NCBI GenBank assembly: GCA_030295235.1
Contig: AP026138.1
Location: 868,001-932,000, forward strand
Length of the DNA stretch: 64,000 nt
Source of the DNA: Fistulifera solaris
Taxonomy: Eukaryota; Bacillariophyta; Bacillariophyceae; Naviculales; Stauroneidaceae
Direction: 5' to 3'
The translations under genes and the position numbers were made by a program. Of the stretch, positions 42,539-53,905 are shown piece after piece (position 1 is the first letter of the stretch; each line of letters opens with the position of its first letter). The notes beneath the pieces were generated by a model. That model saw nothing but the letters and a program-made list of their open reading frames with translations. It was not told the DNA's origin and did no database searches.

Positions 42539-44244
42539 TTAAGCATATTGGACGCGCATGATGTTCGTGGTACCCTTGGTGCGCAAAGCACCCGTCACAA
42601 CGACGACCGCATCACCGGCATCGAGTTTGCCTGCCGCCTTTAACTCATCAATCATGATTTGAATTTCACCGTCGAGGTCATCAAAGCTGACTACCTTAGC
42701 ATCGACACCACGGAGAATACCACAGCACTGGCGGGCCACTTGAGCCTTGTCAGTCAACACGTGAATCGGACGTCCGGGACGGAATTTAGCCACCTGAGTT
42801 GCTGTAGTTCCGCTTTCACTGCAAACAATGATAGCTTTCGCGCCACAATCGATGGTAGTTTTCACGGCAGAGCTGGCAATGGATTCAGAAGTGCTCAACT
42901 TTCCGTACTGAGCCAGGGTACTGTTACGGACAGCCTGATAAAGCATGTCGGTGTTTTGAGCACCTTCGGCTTCGGTCGTGGTTTCCGCCATGATCTGGAC
43001 AGCTGCTTGCGGGTGTTCACCGTTGGCTGTTTCTCCCGACAACATGACAGCGTCAGTACCATCCAAAACGGCGTTGGCTACATCGGAGCACTCCGCACGA
43101 GTGGGACGGGGATTGACAATCATCGACTCCAACATTTGCGTGGCGGTAACGACAGGTTTTCCGGCGATGTTCGCTTTGCGGATCATCATCTTTTGGGCTA
43201 TTTATTGGAGTAAAAAGGTAAATACACAGTCATGTGAGCATCAGCTGGTTTCAGAACAATGATCTACAATTAACGCAATCAAACACTCACCCAAAAAGAC
43301 CTTTTCAGGAGGAATCTCCATACCCAAATCACCACGAGCAACCATGATAGCATCGGTAGCTTCTAAGATAGCATCGTAGTTCTCCATACCCTCCTGGTTT
43401 TCAATTTTGCTGATAATCTTGATGCCGCTGTTCTCTTCCAAAACCTGACGAATTTTGTGAACGTCACTTGCTTTGCGCACAAACGATGCGGCAATGAAGT
43501 CAACACCGTGTTTGAGACCAAAGTTCTGCAAATCATCAATATCCTTTTCCGTCAAAGTGGGCAAATCGACGACAACTCCCGGAAGGTTCATGTTCTTGCG
43601 TTCTCCAATGGACGCATCATTTTCGATACGACAGGTGACTTCTCCGGCGGCCGGGTTGGTTGCAGTGACGGTCAAGACCAAACTGCCATCAGCAACGAGG
43701 ATTTGCTGACCGACGGTGACACTCGTAGCCAATGAAGCATAACTGCATGCCATCTTGGTAGCATCACCCTTGAAGGAGTAATCCGATGTGAGGACGATGG
43801 AGTTACCCTTCTTCAGAGAAATTTTGCTACCCTCGGCAAAGAAACCACTACGGATTTCAGGGCCTTTTGTGTCAAGCATGACAGCTATAGAGTCGAGAAG
43901 AGAGAAGGATTGGTTAAGCGTCTCTCAGCGCACACGCATTCACAGCCAATCACTTCTTTCAACTTACCAACATGCTTCCCTTTCTTTGCCGCTGCCGCTC
44001 TCAAACGTTCTAACGTCGCCGCGTGCGTTTCATGATCTCCATGACTAAAGTTGAAACGTGCAACACTTAATCCTGTATCAATCAAGGTCTCGAGCATCTC
44101 TGGCGACCAACAAGCAGGTCCGAGAGTGCACACAATCTTCGTTTGACGAGTACTCACATCCGTCGGAGCAATAATTTTAGCCAAGTTGATGTTGCCGCCG
44201 CGCAATTCGGGGCCAGATGATTCAATCTTGGGTGTCATAGTCAT
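42539..44244 (-). CDS. PYK: Pyruvate kinase, 3 exons
   Basis: The exons are 43968-44244, 43291-43884 and 42539-43197, with introns of 83 and 93 bp (GTAAGT...CTATAG and GTGAGT...AAATAG). Splicing gives 509 residues. Motifs: [50 protein letters not shown] with the catalytic Lys, [12 protein letters not shown] (metal site), [28 protein letters not shown] and [15 protein letters not shown] at the C-terminus. The enzyme transfers phosphate from PEP to ADP in glycolysis. There is no signal or transit peptide, so the isozyme is probably cytosolic. The start is the first of two close ATGs ([11 protein letters not shown]). Confidence 0.95.
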
Positions 44245-45541
44245 AGAGCTGATGATCTTAAAGGAAAACGATACGTTTATTGCAATCAAAGAAGAGATTC
44301 GTTCAGTCGAAACGTAACGAGAAATAATTTGTTTGTGACGATGGCGATGATGTGTGTGCGCGCGTATGCGAGAAAAAAGACGAAAAAGTAGTGGTGCACC
44401 CGACAGATGACAGACGCCTACGTCGCTCCTTTTTGTACGTAGTGAAATAGTATGACGTATTGTGTAGCACACTTTTTTCATGCGACCGCTTCTTCGTCCG
44501 TACCTGGTACGTCATTCTCGTCTATACTAGTACAACATAGCCAGGTTCGTGATTCGTAACTCATGACACCAGCTAACACTCATTTTTCTAAAATGAAAAA
44601 GATGCACATATTTGCAAGTGAATTTACATTTCTTTACGAAAATTTGGTAAGCCCCATACGAAGTAATATGCCCTATCATCAAAAGTAATGACGATCGTAA
44701 TGGAATTCTGGATAAACAAAAAGAAATTACCAGATAAGGTAATGTAAGCCACGGCTAGCTAGACGATAATGTACGCTTTCCGCTTCTTGTCCTGCTCATC
44801 ACTAAACACTAATCTTCAAGTTTCACTTTTCCATTCTTTTCCCTCCCATCTTCATCTTGTCTCCAAAGCTTGCTATTAACTCTAGTGCCTACCAAACTGA
44901 GCTTGTCATTTTACGCACCTTCTAAACCTCCAAACTGCTTTCGGAATTAATTCAGGGGCTCTCTAGACGCCCAAGGTTCTAGCTGACTATCCTTTCACTC
45001 AAAGTTTTCATGCTTCAATTTCAAACAAAAGAGACTCCACACTCACAACTCCTCGCTCCTCATTCCTCCAAACACCGATGTCTAGAGAGCTAATCTTTGC
45101 AATGAAGTACTGTTGTCGAAACCGACGGAGAAAGGAAAATGGAAAAGCATGGGAAATGGGAAAGACGAAAGACTAGAAACCGTAAACCGTACCAGTAACA
45201 CGTGCATAATCGATAAAACGTAGTACGCCGAATGTCGAGAGAGTGTCGTCTTTACAGTTGTCCTGAGAGTCACGTGTCACGTGCAACGTTTAGAACCCAT
45301 CTGAAATCTGAAAACGGCTTTATGTATTGGGGAATAGCGAAATGTCGCGAGACGTGGTAGGAACATAATCGATTTTATTCACTTTTTCTTCTCTTCAATA
45401 TCAATAGTCAGGCCTACTGTTGCTTACAGTTTGCTGCTTCTTTGGCGCATAAATTATGACCCGTATACAACTCGTTTCTGTAGAAGCGTCGAAGTAGGAA
45501 CAAACCAACGAAATTCAACATGCAACCCAGTGACCAGGAAG
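44245..45541. other. Divergent intergenic region (pyruvate kinase / bZIP)
   Basis: This ~1.3-kb non-coding sequence contains AT-rich stretches, a CT-rich strand near 44790-44860 and CACGTGTCACGTG at ~45272, an E-box/ABRE-like direct repeat. The bZIP factor itself could recognise such ACGT cores, but that is only inference. Confidence 0.45.
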
Positions 45542-45615
45542 GACGTTAAAATTCTGCCTCTCAGTACAAGTTTCTACGTAGAGCCTACGGCGAGGCAGAA
45601 TTTTAACGTCGCTTC
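45537..45615. repeat. Hairpin element, copy 2
   Basis: GACGTTAAAATTCTGCCTC (45542-45560) is an exact 19-bp inverted repeat of 45592-45610, with a 31-bp interior. The stem extends outward through GGAAG / CTTCC with one bulged C. It is homologous to the reverse complement of copy 1 (32438-32505). The second base pair is A-T here and G-C in copy 1, so the pairing is kept while the bases differ. Confidence 0.88.
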
Positions 45616-45953
45616 CAGTGAAGTACTTATTAGATCAAACATGCTATGCTTCAATGGCCTCTGAGCATTTCTAAGCCAACGACCGACGAACAATGAAGAT
45701 GCGTAACAAACCAAAACAATCCCAGACGACAAAACAAGCATTTCGCATAAAAAGCATCTTAACAGAAAAGCAATATCCAACAATCTCGCTTACAACACAA
45801 GAAGCTGGTGGTGTCAAGAAATCGACCTGCAACAGTCGCTCAACTTCCAAAAAATCATTTTGAATCTAGTGCCCTTCCCTACGGCACAAGCATCCGAACT
45901 GTTGTCGCCAACATCTCTCCGCCGTAACTAAAACAATTTGAATCGCGAAGTAG
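45616..45953. other. 5' flank of bZIP paralogue 1
   Basis: This 338-bp sequence between the hairpin and the start codon shows no clear motif. Confidence 0.45.
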
Positions 45954-46955
45954 ATGTTTCAAGGAAAACAGGATCGCAAGAAAGGAGATAGGGGTGAACT
46001 AGAGCGTCCTGCAAAACGAAGAAAAACGGATACGAAAGCTTCCACGAAGAACACCCCAGACATCTACACAGGCCGTGTAGCTGCCATTGAAGACCCCAAG
46101 AAACATTCAGCTTCTTTTTTGCAGGATACAAGCGAATCAAGCTCGAAAACCCGGTCAAAGAGGAGCGAATTGTTGAGTCGACTCGAGATCACCGACCCAG
46201 CATTAGCACTGCAAGACAAACTGACCACTGAAGAAGGTCAACTGGAAGAAAATCCCAATTTCACCCGTGAGCAGGCACGACAGGCCGCCAAACGCGAGTA
46301 TAACCGCCGTAATGCTGCAAGAGGTCGCATTCGCCGCAAATGCCTCTTGAGTGAGCTAGAGGACAAATGTGACATGATGGAAAATGAAATGGAGGCTCTC
46401 AAAATTGAAAACGCGGCCTTGAAGGCAGAAATTGAGGATATGAAGCACGTTGCTGCCACTGAGAACCGGGAAGAAAGTGTCGGTCGATCAATCCAAAGTG
46501 CACCCCACTCGCAGCAAGCAATAGGACAGGCACCCCAACGTACAGATCTTGATGGAAGTGAGTCACTGCAAGACAGCAATGTGATTCTATCTCAGCATGA
46601 CCCGCGGCTTTATTTCCAGCACAGCGGAACTGATGTGAATGCCAGGCTGATGAATAATAGCGCTATTCTATCGCATCGAGAGCAAGGCCTCTACTTGCCG
46701 CATGTGAGCGACACTGCGCTCTTGTTTCAGCAACAACGTGCGCTTGTACCGCAATCGAGAATGGGTGGTATAATTCATCATAATCAACCGATTCCTTCTC
46801 ACGCAGGTCTTCCAGGTGGTCAAGATTTGTTGCAAACGCTTATGCTTGCCAGAGTTCGAGCAGCCCTTAATTCAAGCACCGATCCCTCGCAATTGTCGGG
46901 TGTCAATCATCAAGGATCTTTGCGAGGCTACCCGCCTAACTTTTTGCCGAAGTGA
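45954..46955 (+). CDS. bZIP-type transcription factor, paralogue 1
   Basis: The protein has 333 residues in one exon from the ATG at 45954. The N-terminus is basic (RPAKRRKTDTKAS). A conserved lead segment (LEITDPALALQDKLTTEEGQ) precedes the basic region KREYNRRNAARGRIRRKCLL. A short leucine zipper follows (LEDKCDMMENEMEALKIENA then ALKAEIEDM), with coils at about residues 135-170. The Asn/Arg signature (N-RRNAA-R) matches a bZIP basic region. The C-terminus is Gln/His/Leu-rich and ends LMLARVRAALN...FLPK. It is closely related to the gene 1.6 kb downstream. DNA target and partner are unknown. Confidence 0.83.
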   Translation: MFQGKQDRKKGDRGELERPAKRRKTDTKASTKNTPDIYTGRVAAIEDPKKHSASFLQDTSESSSKTRSKRSELLSRLEITDPALALQDKLTTEEGQLEENPNFTREQARQAAKREYNRRNAARGRIRRKCLLSELEDKCDMMENEMEALKIENAALKAEIEDMKHVAATENREESVGRSIQSAPHSQQAIGQAPQRTDLDGSESLQDSNVILSQHDPRLYFQHSGTDVNARLMNNSAILSHREQGLYLPHVSDTALLFQQQRALVPQSRMGGIIHHNQPIPSHAGLPGGQDLLQTLMLARVRAALNSSTDPSQLSGVNHQGSLRGYPPNFLPK

Positions 46956-48557
46956 GTGGCGTGGTTATGATTAGATTCTTTATCAGCATTATTTAATCAT
47001 TCATTACCCATTCGATAATCGTGTTTGTTGCTGCCTTTCGAATGTTGATGCACTTGGTCGATGCTGGGCTAACTAAATACGTACAAAGAGAAGCAAACTT
47101 GTGTCGTAAAGGGACAGGGTTCTTCACCATTTCGAAATACCTCTCACAATATTTTTTTACAATTATAAATCGTACTGCCCGTGTACCGCAACGACTACTG
47201 TACGTAAGAAAACACACCCATTTCCCAAGCAATTTCCATGAGAATTACCGGCACGGTTCAGTCTAATCTATAAATAATGGCAAGCTAAATCATGTATTTC
47301 TCGTCAACAGGGTACAAATTTTCTCGTTTACAAAGTACAACACAAGACGATTCTACGTGATTTAAGCTGCTGATTCTCAATGCTATGCTCCTCTCGTCAT
47401 TTCCGCGTGAGACACATGTGAGCAGTTTAGTTATTAGCATAAACCTACAAGGTGTGTCGCAAAAGGCGCCAATCTCCATCGATTATCGCTCGTCACCCAT
47501 TTGACAACAAACAATATTCAGCATTAGTTCATACGAATTACTCCGCTGGAACTCGAGAGAGCTTTGTTCACACGGAGTATTTCTGTCCTCTAGATAATGC
47601 CTCTAGTCTAGTGGTACCTACTAAACCCTAGTTCCCTAGTTCCCTATGCCCTAAGTCCCTCAAGATTAAAAATGAGTAGCACAAGCACGAAGCATGCATC
47701 TATTAACTTTAGAATCTAACCTAAATGGCATTTTTAGATCCATGCACGAAGCACGATAAGCACGATGCATGATGCACGACGCACTACGCCGCACGCCGCA
47801 ACAAAGCACAACGCACATCATCACGACATCTAGAGTTACGTACTAAATTGTGTAGATGATGATGATAAGCTATCATTATCATTCACTAATCATCAATCAT
47901 CACTCATCACTCATCACCAATCATAGGGATTTAACATTTAACTACAAGACAGTGGAACTATACCCCACAAGTCTGCAATAAGTATGCAGATAGCAGATAG
48001 CAGATATGCTAAACATAAAGTAGTACAAAAACAGGAAGCCAAGTTCGCGGTTCGCGGCTCGCGGCTCTGCTCTCCACGTATATCGGCGATGCCGAGTGCC
48101 GATTTGAAAGTTAGATGCTCTGATTTCTGATGTTTGAGTAAACTTTAGTTGTCGGATACTGTAAATATTCGAATGAGCCACAGTTAAATGTCAGAAAAGC
48201 GAACTGTGCAACGTATTATGTCCTCTGATGTGGCCACTTTTGAAGGTTCTCATTTTGCAATCTGTCTGGGGCCATTAAGTATTCTTCAATCAAGTGTGAT
48301 CCCCTGAAGTACTATGTACTGCTGTGAGAGGCGAACCGCGATCGTGACCACCGTGTCGCCGCTCAAAGTTCGCCGCAGAATAAGACGCCTGTTTTCGAAA
48401 CGCGCCGCCGGACGGTGAAGTCGGGCGGATAACGCCGACAAGGAGGATTCGGTCCTTTCTTCATCAATTCATCGATGAAACACGAAGAAGAAACAATTTC
48501 AAAGCTTTTATAAAATTCTGTTACATTCAATTTTATTTGTAACGCCACTGCTCTAGG
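46956..48557. other. Intergenic between the bZIP paralogues, low-complexity
   Basis: This 1.6-kb region has no recognisable gene. It contains short tandem runs: CTAGTTCCCTAGTTCCCTA near 47630, a GCACGA-type series (GCACGATGCATGATGCACGA) at 47755-47815, and ATCATCACTCATCACTCATC at 47895-47920. These look like microsatellite-style expansions. Confidence 0.6.
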
Positions 48558-49396
48558 ATGTACGCAAGACCAAGTAGCGACCATGAGGAAGTCGGCCCTT
48601 CCAAGAAGAGGAAAGTCAGCCATCACAAAGAATCGCCGACTTTGCGATACAGCGACGTCCATGGCTCCAACAGAGACGATGGCGATGAATCGGCAAGTGA
48701 ATCTTTGCAGCCGCAATGCAAGACAGGAGTGAAACGGGTGCACATAAACGACCGAGAAAGGCGAGCAGTGCATCTCGTCGCATCGAAATATCTAATCCAG
48801 AGCTTGCCCTACGCCACAAGCTCACCAGCGAAGAGGGGCAGTTAGAAGAACACCCCGATTACACTCCAGATCAAGCGAGAGAAGCGGCTAAACGTGAATA
48901 TAATCGTCGAAATGCAGCCCGGGCTCGCATCCGTCTAAAGTGCACGTTGACTGAAATGCATGAGAAGTGTGCTTCGATGAACGACGAAATTCAAAGCCTG
49001 AAGGATGAGAATGCTGCTTTAAAAGCTGAATTGAATGAAATGAAACAACAGGCTCGTAGACAAAGTCTCAGTGCCGATAGACTTCGCCTAAGTGATATCA
49101 CCTTGCCGACAGACCGAGGATTGTATCTTCCGCAACTGCGAGGGGCCTTGGAAACTGACCGTCTCTTGCAAGGTAGTGTATTAGCTCCACAGTGGCAGTC
49201 CAACGAAGCGAGATTACAGCAGTTGATTACAATGGGTGGTGTGACACCCCTCGTTCCGTCCGTGCAGCCTGAATTGGCGCTTGGGCAACCTTTAATGAAT
49301 TCGCTCATCCTGGCCAGGGCCCGGGCCGCTTTGCATCCGAATAGCTCATTAACACTCTCCGAGCTCGGAAACTCATCACTCTTTTTACCGAAATAG
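48558..49396 (+). CDS. bZIP-type transcription factor, paralogue 2, frame broken once
   Basis: The start is the ATG at 48558 (MYARPSSDHEEVGPSKKRK). The first 53 codons and the rest are in different frames. One missing base around 48715-48716 joins SASESLQPQ to MQDRSETGAHKRPRKASS, giving 279 residues collinear with paralogue 1. The lead segment is IEISNPELALRHKLTSEEGQ. The basic region is KREYNRRNAARARIRLKCTL, then a zipper-like coil (MHEKCASMNDEIQSLKDENA). The C-terminus ends LILARARAALHPNS...LFLPK, matching paralogue 1. The two genes are a same-strand tandem duplication. The linker between zipper and C-terminus is shorter than in paralogue 1. Confidence 0.82.
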
Positions 49397-50303
49397 GCAC
49401 ACACAGTCGGATGATCGTCAATATCTTTTACCATTTTACTAATATTTTGAAAGCTCGTTCAATACTCCGTAACAAAGAGCTTAGTAAGCCCATCTCCCAT
49501 CTTAGCAAATCGCTTTGTTGCTAGTTATGCATTAGAGGAGCTGCTGGGAAACATAAATTTCAATTAAACAGGGATTGTTGATTGTTATTGCTGATGATCA
49601 TCGAATAATGGTGGTCGACGGAGAAACAACAAGATCGTTGTGTGATTTTGCGGTTTGCTCGCTATAATGACACGCAGTGAATACGTATTGTGCCACGTTT
49701 CTCCGAAAACCGAAAAAAAGCGGAGGAGCTCGATCGCAAGCAGCCAGCAAATGACCGATGACGAATGACTCATGACAAAAACAGTCGTGCTGAAAATGTT
49801 ATCACAATATTTTTACGCTCAGTCCTGTGTCCTGTAGACCACATCGAAGCCTTGAAGCAGCTCATTGTGTAGCAATGGAAGCAGGATAATCATTCATGTT
49901 ACAATGATAGGTGCGTGTTACTTGTCTGAATTGCAATCGCTCTATAAAAAAAATCGGCAAGTAATAAAGCATTCCGCAAGACCGTTCGACATAATAAAAT
50001 TGAGGCTTGCATTTTGAATAAAGATGTTTTTATTTGTTGAGAATGCATCAAGTACGCGGGTACCAGTTGCAGTTCTTGCATCCGCGCAATTCATTCAGAA
50101 GGATCGATCGAGCTAATAATTATGGCTCATGACTGCGCTGCTATCCATTCACGGATACCCACACTATATAGTGCTGTGCTTTCTTGCGAACGAAGAAAAG
50201 TCATTAACCTTACCTGGTATATTCATTCGTCGCGGTATTTTTCAGCATCGTTCAAATTGCTGGCGTTCAATGTGATAGATTTTCAAACATAAAATACATT
50301 ATT
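49397..50303. other. Intergenic upstream of the globin gene
   Basis: This 907-bp region has no recognised gene. Short minus-strand frames at 49585-49773 and 49899-50081 have no recognisable features. Confidence 0.5.
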
Positions 50304-51061
50304 ATGGTGAACGAGTTGAGCTACAATACAATCAGCCATGTTCTCGAATCATGGGAATCTCTGCGTCGGATAGCCAAGTGGGAGGAAGTTGCTGGAGTTT
50401 GTTTATTCCGAAAGTAAGTTGAGGAAACGCGAGATGCTACATTATTATTTGCTGGCGATAGCTGCAATAAAAGTTGTTACGTGCGTCTTTTTCATTTGCG
50501 TGCACTCACAAATTAAACCCCCTTTCTTAGATTATTTCACCGCTCTCCTCCTGCGCGAGTCCTTTTTGGTTTCCCCATTGATATCGATCCGGATTCCGAC
50601 GATCTTCGCTTCTCCAAACGTTTCGTGACGCAGGCAATGTACATGATTCAAATGCTCGATTCATCGATTAGTATGTTAGGCCCTGATATTGACATGCTTT
50701 CTGAAATTATGGTAATTAATATGCTTGCTAAGTTATTCATGCGCAAATATTTGTTCCGTTCTCACCTTGCTTCTTTTTGAAGTCGGAATTGGGAGCTAAG
50801 CATTCAAGGTGAGTCATCCTCAAACTTTGCTTATTAATTAATAGCTACATCTCAAAAGCCATGCTGTCTTTAACAAATACTGTCTTCTTCGTGCCGGGTA
50901 GGTATGGCGTTCAACCGGAAATGTTTACTATCATGGGCGAGTGCCTCATTGAAATGTTGGCCGAGTTACTGCCGAATGGCGTGTCCACCGAGGCAGAGGC
51001 GGCTTGGCAGACTACTTACAAAGAGCTTTCACAAGACATGATTCGAGCTTACGTCTCTTGA
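50304..51061 (+). CDS. Single-domain globin, 4 exons including a 26-nt microexon
   Basis: The exons are 50304-50413, 50531-50711, 50783-50808 and 50902-51061; all introns are GT-AG and the total is exactly 159 codons (158 residues). The protein reads NTISHVLESWESLRRIAKWE, VCLFRKLFHRSPPARVLFGF (helix C/CD with the CD1 Phe region), FSKRFVTQAMYMIQMLD (helix E), SELGAKHSRYGVQPEMF (helix F), then MGECLIEMLAELLP and QDMIRAYVS (helices G-H). His104 in AKHSRYG fits the proximal haem ligand. The layout resembles Hmp/vertebrate-like 3-over-3 globins found in algae. Ligand and role (O2, NO) are unknown. The exon 3 codons carry the proximal His. Confidence 0.88.
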
Positions 51062-51571
51062 TCACTTGTTCTAAAATGTGTAGCCTTGAACGAAGTTCGT
51101 TGACTTAGAAATTTATTACTCAACGGTATAAGGTCATGCGATGAAAGTAAAGGCGGTAGTCCGCAAAACTATTGTTGTAATCAATCGAGTTCTATTATAA
51201 GACACTACATTAAAAGTGTTTCGTCGAAACGAAAGTACTCGTTTGTTAAGTTTCGGCGCTTGGTTTTAATGCTAGCTAGCATTGGAGTACTACAAAGCCT
51301 TGAAATGGCTAATTTCCCTCTTTGGATCCAAGTTCCTTCTTGCCTGTGCACCATCCATTTTTGAATGTCAAATACCTTCTATCGAATGTATGTGAATTCC
51401 TAAAGAAGGAATAACCGCCGGCTCGACAAGTTTTGGTGCACCCTCATGGCGCCTACTTTCAGGCGAAGTTGTCGCTCTCGGTACAAGTTCACAATTCCTT
51501 CGCACCCCTCATTCATAGCAGAATAGAAGCAGTAACATCTTCTTTCCTTGTGCTTTGAAGTCGATTGTACC
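51062..51571. other. Intergenic between globin and HSF
   Basis: This 510-bp region has no recognised feature beyond short A/T-rich runs. It probably carries the HSF promoter. Confidence 0.5.
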
Positions 51572-52348
51572 ATGACAAACTTTCCAGCGAAGTTGCACTA
51601 TTTGCTCGGTGAAATGGAGAAAGATGGACAGAGCGACATCATGTCCTGGCAATCAGATGGTCTATCTTTCGTCGTTCATGACAAAGCCCGTCTCGAAGAA
51701 CACATCCTTCCACAGTGGTACCGACAATCTCATTACAGCTCGTTTCAAAGGTGCGTACTCCGGAGGAAAACCCATCGACGCCGTTTCATTCCTAATGATC
51801 TGTGATGCTCCCCTTTAGACAACTCAATATTTACGGCTTTCAGCGTATTTCGAAAGGTGCGTTTTTCACGTCAGCAGCACTGGCTTCACCTCTCAAAGTA
51901 TAACTCAATTTTTGTCCTTTGAACCACAGGAGTGCATAAAGGAGGTTACAAGCATGAATTCTTTCAACGTGACAAACCGGAGTTGTGTGCGAATATCCCC
52001 CGCTGTCGAAAGAAAGGAAAAATGAGTACTATAAAACCAAGTATCATCACTCGCAAATCTTTCGAAACCGAAGGGGAATCATCCAGTCCCCAGTATCAGG
52101 AGCTTTTGTCGCGTTCCTGTAACGAAAACGTCGGAAGCGGCAACAATACCGACTGTAGATCGAGCACGACATTGTTGAATGATTACATCGGTGCCCTCTA
52201 CGGTTTGACTCGTTGTCAGCAAGCCGACTCGCGTTGTCGTCTGGGGGGAGACAGGCCGGACGTTCATCGCGATCTCCAGAAAGCAGAAGATGAGTTGCAT
52301 GCAACAAATTCCACTACTTTGGATCGAATTTCCGATAGCAGCGAGTAA
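51572..52348 (+). CDS. Heat shock factor family protein, 3 exons
   Basis: The exons are 51572-51750, 51819-51856 and 51930-52348, with introns of 68 and 73 bp (GTGCGT donors); the product has 211 residues. The HSF domain starts almost at residue 1 (FPAKLHYLLGEMEKDGQ), continues IMSWQSDGLSFVVHD and LPQWYRQSHYSSFQ, and after splicing gives RQLNIYGFQRISKGVHKGGY and KHEFFQRDKPELCANIPR. The middle exon is only 38 nt. After the domain is a basic stretch, then a Ser/Asp-rich tail of about 90 residues without a clear trimerisation repeat. Intron positions differ from those of the HSF at 32902-33839, so the two are not a recent local duplicate. Confidence 0.9.
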
Positions 52349-53506
52349 GCGTCGCTCTTTGTCGCTTCTTAACTTTCTGCAGCGTAGACGAAAAAGATAA
52401 TACCTTAGAGCAAGCAGATTGCTTCAACTTCTATGATTGAATAGTCTGACGCGCAGAAAGGAAAAGATCAGGTGTTTTCGCTTCTTCTTTCACTCAACAC
52501 TGCACGGCGTTTTGCCATCAATTGTTGGCTGCTGAATGTTCTAAACGTACTTGATAGACATTGTCTAGTGAGGAAGTCTTTCGATTTCAGTCAGTTGCTT
52601 GCCCCCAGTAAAAGGCCGAGAGCGTGCTGGCGCATTTATCGGAATTTCTTGGGTTCGATCGAGAATACCTGTTAGGACGATAGATCGCTTCTTCGACGAT
52701 GATGACTGCCGTTACTGCTCACTATCAAGGATGAAGAGGCAAAGAGATAAAAATTGTCGCAACAGCCCAATATTAGAGCAGAATGAAGAATGAATCATCA
52801 TCGTCGCGTCGAAAGAGATGTAATCTATGGTGCTCTACTATCACGCCCCTTCGACGCCGCGGGAGTTTTTGTCAGGGGCTATTGCTTGCGACATCACGAT
52901 ATACGGTGGGCATGCCAAGATGAGTTTGGTGGTCACGTGCAGTCTTTTATTGATTCGAATGTTAGAATATAGCGAACGAGAGGAATGCGTGTGTTCGCCG
53001 TCATCGTCGCTTTGCAAAAAGGAAAATAGCGCCAGCGCACCTTTCCTCATCTCCACCATGGTTGGCGTTAAGTTTCGGAGGTGCGCGATCGTGCGCCATT
53101 GCGTGCGCGTTCATAGAGGAGTTGAAGTTTCAAAGTCGTTCGGTACTCGGGTTCTATGGAGGGAGTAGAAGATGCGACAAAAGCGAACGCGAATCGGCCA
53201 TTTCAATTCGCGATTCGCATTTTCGTTGAAGAACAAAAGAAACAAATCAGTATTGATTCAGATGATGATCGATGCTTTCCCTCAATGCCTTGCTCTTATC
53301 GTTGGGAGTTGGGAATGATCTACTCTGTTATAATAATCTCTCGCGACAAACCAGAGTGCGCTTCGCATTCGAACCCTGTTCTTCCAATCCTCATTTTACC
53401 TTCTCGTCTTGTGAATTCAATCGCTCTCTTTATTATACGGCCTGTGGAGTCATCAGCTTATTTCTTACAATTTGCTAACGATCAAGCGTAAGAGTTTCGA
53501 AGACTA
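52349..53506. other. Intergenic, no convincing gene
   Basis: This 1.16-kb region contains several short frames (52599-53491), none with recognisable features. The sequence is not obviously repetitive. Confidence 0.45.
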
Positions 53507-53905
53507 ATGAAGAGCATGAGCAAACGAGCGCTGCAAACCCTTCCAGAACAAGTACATGGTAGTCAGTTGCGGCCTTTTCCTCTTTTGCCGCACGGAAGAG
53601 AACAAGCTTCTCAAGAGTTGCGTCTACAACAAAGACCAAGTCGCTTAAGACTAAGCGATCGACAAAAAACATTTGTGTTTGTAAAGATGCTTCTACAATA
53701 TTTGGATCGTGCAAACAACCATCTTATGCAGGTACAAGCTAAAGCCATCATTGCCGAATGTGTTCAACGCAATCGCATGGGCGACCCGCTCTATGCCGAC
53801 CTTCAAAATGCTCTTCAAGTGCATTTATCAGCGGTTCTGGGATACACAACGTATACGCGTATTCAGCTTTGCTGTCGGCGGCGATATCGCAACTGCTCGA
53901 TATGA
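53507..53905 (+). CDS. Small protein of unknown function
   Basis: The protein has 132 residues from the ATG at 53507. The core (KTFVFVKMLLQYLDRANNHL, then MQVQAKAIIAECVQRNRMGD, then PLYADLQNALQVHLSAVLG) resembles a helical motif that recurs in diatom low-complexity proteins: F-x-K-x-L-x-Y-L-D, then AK-x-x-I-x-x-C-x-x-R-N-R-x-G-D. The N-terminus is Arg/Gln-rich. There is no known catalytic residue. Another frame over 53709-53999 is less protein-like. The gene may be longer at its 3' end if a base is miscalled. Confidence 0.5.
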   Translation: MKSMSKRALQTLPEQVHGSQLRPFPLLPHGREQASQELRLQQRPSRLRLSDRQKTFVFVKMLLQYLDRANNHLMQVQAKAIIAECVQRNRMGDPLYADLQNALQVHLSAVLGYTTYTRIQLCCRRRYRNCSI

